A stretch of DNA of 64,000 bases from Meconema thalassinum. Lineage: Eukaryota > Arthropoda > Insecta > Orthoptera > Tettigoniidae. The notes below the pieces were generated by a model. That model was given only the letters and a program-made list of their open reading frames with translations, was not told the DNA's origin and did no database searches. Location: contig CAMPQE020000051.1 in assembly GCA_946902985.2 (NCBI GenBank), positions 1,798,001-1,862,000 on the forward strand, in the 5' to 3' direction. Below are positions 58,825 to 64,000 of this stretch, one piece after another (position 1 is the first letter of the stretch; every line of letters begins with the position of its first letter). Position numbers and translations under genes: made by a program.

Positions 58825-60837
58825 TTCTTACCAACTCCTCACCATATTTCATTCTGATTAAACAGTACATAGAGGTAACAAAGTGGGTTTAATCTAGATA
58901 CATCAACGTACATATTAAGACATATCACACATGAAGGATTATTGGCGGCAAAGAACAAAAACATCAAAGAGCAGACACCAACTAACAGAAACATGTTAAC
59001 ATTTGCTAAGAGCGTCACTTCTATACAGTAATTTTGTTCTCATCAACTCCGGCTGTAAGAAAGAACCGTTGCCCCATAGCAACTCTCTCAATCTCCTTCC
59101 CAATACTGAGGAAACGGAATAATAAGGGTTGAAATACTTACACACATCTTAATCAGTTATAAGAAATGTAAAATACAGTAAAAGGGATTTTTCAGTGTTA
59201 ATATACAAATAAAAGTGAAGCTGATAAATATCGACGGTGAACAGGAAAGGCCTTGTACGCCACCTTTCTGCACCTAACCGTTGTATTTGGGGTGGATATA
59301 CATTTCCTTTGAACTTCATATTTATAAATAAATGTCCTCTGCCTAACAATAGTTATCTCAGTAATCGGCAGGAACTTATTGTGCCCCTTAGTATATGATT
59401 TAAGACCTAGGCCACATACTTGATAACATTTTAGAGTTGATAGTTGGCAACGTCTTAATCAAGATTATGCTCGACAACAACAAATTACACGAAGAAGAAG
59501 TTATAATTACGGCAAAAAAAAAGAGACGCACAATTTCACAATATATGTTGGCAAGGGAGCCTGGCAAAATAGATCACCAATACCGACCACTCCTTGGCAG
59601 GTGTCGATTCGGTGACTCCCAAGGCTACAGAAATCCGGGGGGTGGGTCATAGAACAGCGAAGACACGCCAATTCAAATCAAGAATTATAGAAATATAATG
59701 ACTCTATGGAAGGGAACGATAAATATACTGGCGAGAATAATGATGACATTTGTTCATATAAAACACCATCATCATGTAAACAGAATATTTTATGTAGAAA
59801 ACAGATACAATATCAATGCACGAGGATAACAAAAGATCCAGTAACATGCCCCGAGTGGTGGAGCCCATAGTTTGTGTATCATATTGGGCCAGATAATAAA
59901 ACAATATAACTGTGAAGCAAATTGAAAAGTGTTCAAAACAGTTATGTGAGCAAGATAAAATACATCATTCAAATGAGTGCCTACTTTATTACTATGAATT
60001 AGTCGTTATGGAAGGGGCCGTCCGTGGCCCCATCACCATATCTACGGAGGGGGAAGAAAACTTGAGAAGTTCTCCTCTTTTTCATTTCCTGATTATGGAA
60101 GAGGATTTGTGAATTTTAACATAGTCCAGCTAGGATACTTTCTTGTCGTTACTTTTTGATATTTGTGATAGGCTAAAGTACCGTTTTGGAATATCTTATT
60201 CAGTAGAAACATCGTATCACGAACAGTTAGTAGTAAGGAAAGTTACCATTAGTTTATGGGATGTTATTTATTTCTGGTCACCTGTTCATTAGATGAAGTG
60301 TATGTTGAAACATAACCATGTATATTGAGTTTGAAATCACGGATAGACGTTAGGATGAAGTGAGATAACACGATTTCAAGACCAGTGATAGAACATGATT
60401 AATAATGTTGAGACTCCCAGGTCATTCGTCCCAAGAAAGCCTTTGAATATACAGGCAGGCGATGATCAGTGAGAATAATCACGTGTTATTATCTGAGGTG
60501 AAATATTAGTGATTTGAAAGGTAAGGTTTATAATGTGCAGTAATTCGCATGCAAAATGTGTGTGTTATGAAATATGTGCATTTTTAAGTTAAGCCATGTG
60601 ATAAGTGTATGTCGGCGACAGGTGTAGCCAATTAACGCCCATAGTTTGAGATGATCATCGAGGCATAATGATGTTCTTCGAGGCAGGAAGACCTATAATA
60701 TGCGAATATTCGACATAGGCCAGTGAAAGACTATCTGTGAGGCCATGAGAACCAAATTGTTTATGTTGAGGTTCGAGTGAGTTGGGTTTTCTCTTAGAGA
60801 TACAAATGATATGCATAACCACAAACAATGGCATTTT

Positions 60838-60894
60838 AGTTAGTTAGTTATTGTTGTATTAAGGGGCGGAACTACAAGGTCAACTGCCCCTGAA
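60838..60894 (-). mobile_element. 57-bp mini-retroelement with 11-bp target duplication
   Basis: AATGGCATTTT occurs at 60827-60837 and 60895-60905. The left duplicate at about 789 has one AATGGGATTTT and no insert. So this unit moved into the right copy after the segmental duplication, or was lost precisely from the other copy, which is less likely. Confidence 0.93.
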
Positions 60895-62050
60895 AATGGC
60901 ATTTTGATTGCTCTACGGAGATACGTGTGATATTGGAGTCTCTGCGAGAAATGAATCACAGTTAACATCCTGAAGTGAACAGATGTGTTGGTGATAGATA
61001 TTGAGCTTGATATTTGAGGCTTACTGAGGCGTTAGTAAGCCCACCATTTCAGCGGTCATTAACATCGGATCAGCTGATTGTTAGCAAGGGAAGTTATTTC
61101 CCCTATGTGTTTCCAGTTCAGATTAGATTGGTGGATTTGAAGTTTCGATAGTGATTGTTCAGGATAGTTAACTGGAATGGTACGTTATTTGAAAAGGAAT
61201 TTAGAAATGGTGAATTGTGTATTTATTTCGAGGCAGACTTTTCTCTTTTATGTCTTTTATTCGACGGGAACGTAATTGTAAAACCCATTTATAGATAATG
61301 AGATCCTGGTTCATCGGTCTATCCACACATGCTGATTTCACCATTGTAGAGTAAAGGGTCACAGGTTCGAGTCGAGGCTAATGTAAATATTCAGAACACT
61401 CAAGTATTTCTAAGAATATTTTTCATTAGTTTGATTTTGTGCCATGCCTTTACCTACAGGGTTGTCGACGTTTGATTTTGATGATCGTTTGATATAATCG
61501 GTGATAGACGTGATACGTTCGATAGGATTTTGATTGATCTGATTTACAGTATTCAGCTTTTGTTTGTTCTGGTAGACTCATCTCCCAGCATTAGTACTAA
61601 TACCAAGTGTATATGGAGGTTAATAGTCATAACTTGATATTTGAGATTAATACATGGTAAATGATAAGATGAGATTTTAATTCTCCCACTTATAAATAAA
61701 TAACAGTTGTCACCGATCATTTCTCATGTATTGTAGTAGTGAGGAGAGGATCTGAAGGGATATTTATCACATTTCCTCCCCCATATCATTTCAAGTACAA
61801 TTTCGTGGAAGCAAATTTCATGTGTCGTAATTAAAATTATCTTTATTATTAAGCCAGCAGAAGGCAATCTTCTACACGACTTGTGCTTTCTATACCAAAC
61901 CCAACCTAATAACAGATAGCTTCCATCTGTCATCAGTACGGTCTGAATACACAATTTGTTATTCCCTTAATTGCAATGGGGAGAGTATGATGGCGATCAG
62001 GGGATGTCCCTTATAAGGTGCAGCAAGTAGTAACCCAATAAGGTACATAC

Positions 62051-62167
62051 CTCTTTTAAATCTCCATCACTCGCTAATGAAGGACTTTCTATTTCTTCCC
62101 TTCTTGGAACCAGCTCTGGTATCGAAAATTCTTCAATCTTGATGTCCTCAGTCAGATCAGTATCATC
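62051..62167 (-). CDS. Paralogous acidic-leader exon, right duplicate
   Basis: A 117-nt phase-0 exon between acceptor CTCTGCAG and donor GAG|GTATGT, encoding the same leader (DDTDLTEDIKIEEFSIPELV, ending SLASDGDLKE). It remains open and spliceable, with four amino-acid changes from 3631-3747. Its upstream exons should lie beyond 64000. Its downstream fingers would lie to the left; the array at 33752-35204 is a candidate, but the phases do not join directly (exon 3 ends phase 0, the finger exon needs a phase-2 intron). If it is the same gene, another exon must lie between. Confidence 0.7.
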
Positions 62168-64000
62168 CTGCAGAGAAATTACTTGATTTACAAACACATT
62201 CTTTTACATAGGTGGAAATAAATCATACACAGTGTTCCATCATTTTAAATACCATCCAAACACAATGCGACATACAAGACCTAGATAAGGAATATGAGAC
62301 TTCACTGATGGTGAGACGACTTTCAGAAGGATGAGCTGTCAGCAATTTGACAACCCAGTCTAGATCATGTATATTCTTGTGCATATTTTTCTTCTTTGCC
62401 ATTTGTTTCTTGTACAGTTTAGGAATGAGTTTCAGACGCGACGTTTTGTAGGATACTTTGTACAGGATTTGGCTAGCTGGATTTAATTAAGTTAATATAA
62501 ATGGTAGATGTGGATCCATCGTAACATATTATTTTTATTCTGGTTACTTTGTCAGATGTTACTGATCGTTGTGGAACGACAGGGGATTAGGCATCTACTG
62601 CCGAAGATAGGAGCAATGTAACTAGAACTGATGAATAATTGACAATTGCATTTGCATTGGAACTATTTGTGTACCATTTCTTAGCTTGTATTTTATGACG
62701 TTTCGGAATACGGGACTTCTGGAGGTGATATTCGGACAGTAATGTAAGATTGCACTTATTTTCAGGAGTGTCTATTTTCTAGTTAGCTTGTGGACTAACC
62801 ACCAAATCCCCAATACAGGGTAAGCTAGGGATCTTGGGTGAATAAATCACTGAAGGACACGAGTTTTTATCTTAAAATGTGTGGTTATTTGTAGTAGATT
62901 TTGCCTTCTTATTAATTAGCATGTTCTTGGACTAGCTTCATAATCACACCCAAAACCTGAGAGTAACGGTCTCGTGTTGGAACCAGCTCACATCCATGTG
63001 TATTCGCTGGTGAAGGGATCTCACGGGGGTTAATTTGGCCTTCGGCTCAGAGGTATATCCGATCAATACGCACACAACATATTCACCCCGTTCCCTTGAT
63101 CATAAAGCGCGCCTATATCTGAATTCTACGTCAGAACCCGTAACATCAAATTATACGCAGAGATTGCGAGCTGAGCTATTACATGGAGAAAGATGCATGA
63201 GAGGCTGTGGAAGGATCGAGTGAGCTGTAAACTTCATCAGACTCAAGAGATGGAAATATTTAAATAACAGAAGACACAAACAACACAATAAACTGAGTTG
63301 TAAATTTACTGCATGATATTAGACATTATTCTACGTGGGAATATTACATATGGTGATGATAATTGTTGCTTTAAGGAGTCTTACAGCTAGGTTATCGGCG
63401 CCAGCAAAAAATATTTGGAATTCTATTTGGAAGGACATGGTGAAGGAGCAACCTAGCTGGTCACAGAGGGAAGAAGCCGGAAACGCTTACTTATTACTGT
63501 ACAGTACTTGTCGAACGCTTAACTACGAGAGTGCGGAGATTTGTGCATTGGACCGCATGGTACTGAAAGCTGTAAGCATTTATTGTAATCATTTTTAATA
63601 CGGTGGAGAACATTTAATTGCCAGTGCGGAATACGGTAGTAACGCGCCGAATATTTCACTCACTTTTTAGTGAATCAATTAAATATTTGCGAACTATACA
63701 TCATATGGTCAGTCGTCGTACTGTGAGACATCGTGCTGCAAATTCCAAAGTTTAGTATCAGAGCTAAAGAGGAGAAATAATAGTCTATAAACTGTGTGCA
63801 GTGTAACGTCGTTATTGATGGCCATGGCGGCCAGATTGCAGTAATAAAATCATCTAATAGTTGACGAGGAGGAGGCGGCTGTGTTGTGTAAGAATATTAA
63901 CAAGTGCAATAGGGACGAAATCAGTATCAGATTCAAAGCAGTGCAATTATTTGACACATTAAAAGAAGTGTAGAAGCAGTGCATCATGGAGAAAATATTC

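Larger units (their letters stand above)
57698..60057. other. Unassigned, one mini-element and an unknown frame
   Basis: It includes a mini-element at 58077-58131 and an unidentified minus frame at 58591-58824. Nothing else recognised. Confidence 0.4.
60058..64000 (+). repeat. Segmental duplication, right copy
   Basis: This is the partner of 1-5560 in the same orientation. The match runs off the right edge: base 64000 corresponds to about 5558 in the left copy. It supplies natural empty sites for the transposon at 1401-3212 and contains the paralogous exon at 62051-62167. Divergence looks moderate, so the duplication is not an assembly echo of one locus. Confidence 0.93.

Noticed and set aside
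33752..62167. Direct splicing of the leader exon at 62051 to the finger exon at 35204
   Set aside because: The phases do not match; the direct join reads into a stop within about ten codons. Another exon would be needed.

Overview
This window is AT-rich, intron-containing, transposon-packed eukaryotic DNA. Its content points to an insect with a large genome. Evidence for this: tRNA-headed SINEs, several RT-encoding LINE families, BEL/Pao, Tc1/mariner, Mutator-like, Helitron and Helentron-like elements, a histone H1 remnant with a metazoan histone stem-loop, and C2H2 zinc-finger gene parts. The abundant short repeat with the core GGGGCGGAACTACGAGG makes a polyneopteran, perhaps an orthopteran, my best guess from memory; this is not proven. 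There is no bacterial-type operon, CRISPR, rRNA or intact tRNA gene, and most long open frames are shadows or transposon debris.

Layout. Positions 1-5560 and 60058-64000 are two copies of one direct segmental duplication about 58-60 kb apart. Each copy carries the same 117-nt, phase-0 exon of an acidic, zinc-finger-gene-like leader on the minus strand (3631-3747 and 62051-62167). For the left copy I can extend the model upstream to two more phase-0 exons (7019-7117 and 7303-7371), the first starting MEEQLFIKSEPDW. A 16-finger C2H2 exon on the minus strand (33752-35204), broken by a nonsense codon and frameshifts, lies between the copies. The simplest reading is a tandem cluster of zinc-finger genes separated by transposon-filled DNA.

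Between the duplicates, in order: SINEs, including one with a 95-bp triplication and one with two opposed tRNA-like heads (8.4-9.8 kb); a LINE tail abutting a BEL/Pao gag-protease remnant (11.3-12.5 kb); a histone H1 fragment with its 3' stem-loop (15.4-15.75 kb); a TIR transposon whose sister sits at 1401-3212 (15.9-17.3 kb); a 128-bp tandem array (19.9-20.7 kb); two Helitron remnants with nested SINE and LINE (21.7-26.0 kb); a degenerate LINE of about 3.2 kb (26.2-29.4 kb); more LINE pieces; a Mutator-like transposase with one frame and three stops (31.2-32.9 kb); and the zinc-finger pseudogene.

From 37 to 49 kb there are four copies of a Helentron-like family. One is split by a Helitron with exact A/T target ends, and that Helitron's 164-bp array is itself split by a BEL/Pao element with a CCATT target duplication. 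From 49.5 to 60 kb come a Helitron end, SINEs, a Tc1-like transposon and a second mariner-type fragment.

The most unusual signal is a 52-67 bp retroelement-like unit. At three sites it is flanked by clear target duplications of 9-14 bp, two of them confirmed by the uninterrupted paralogous or family sequence in this window.
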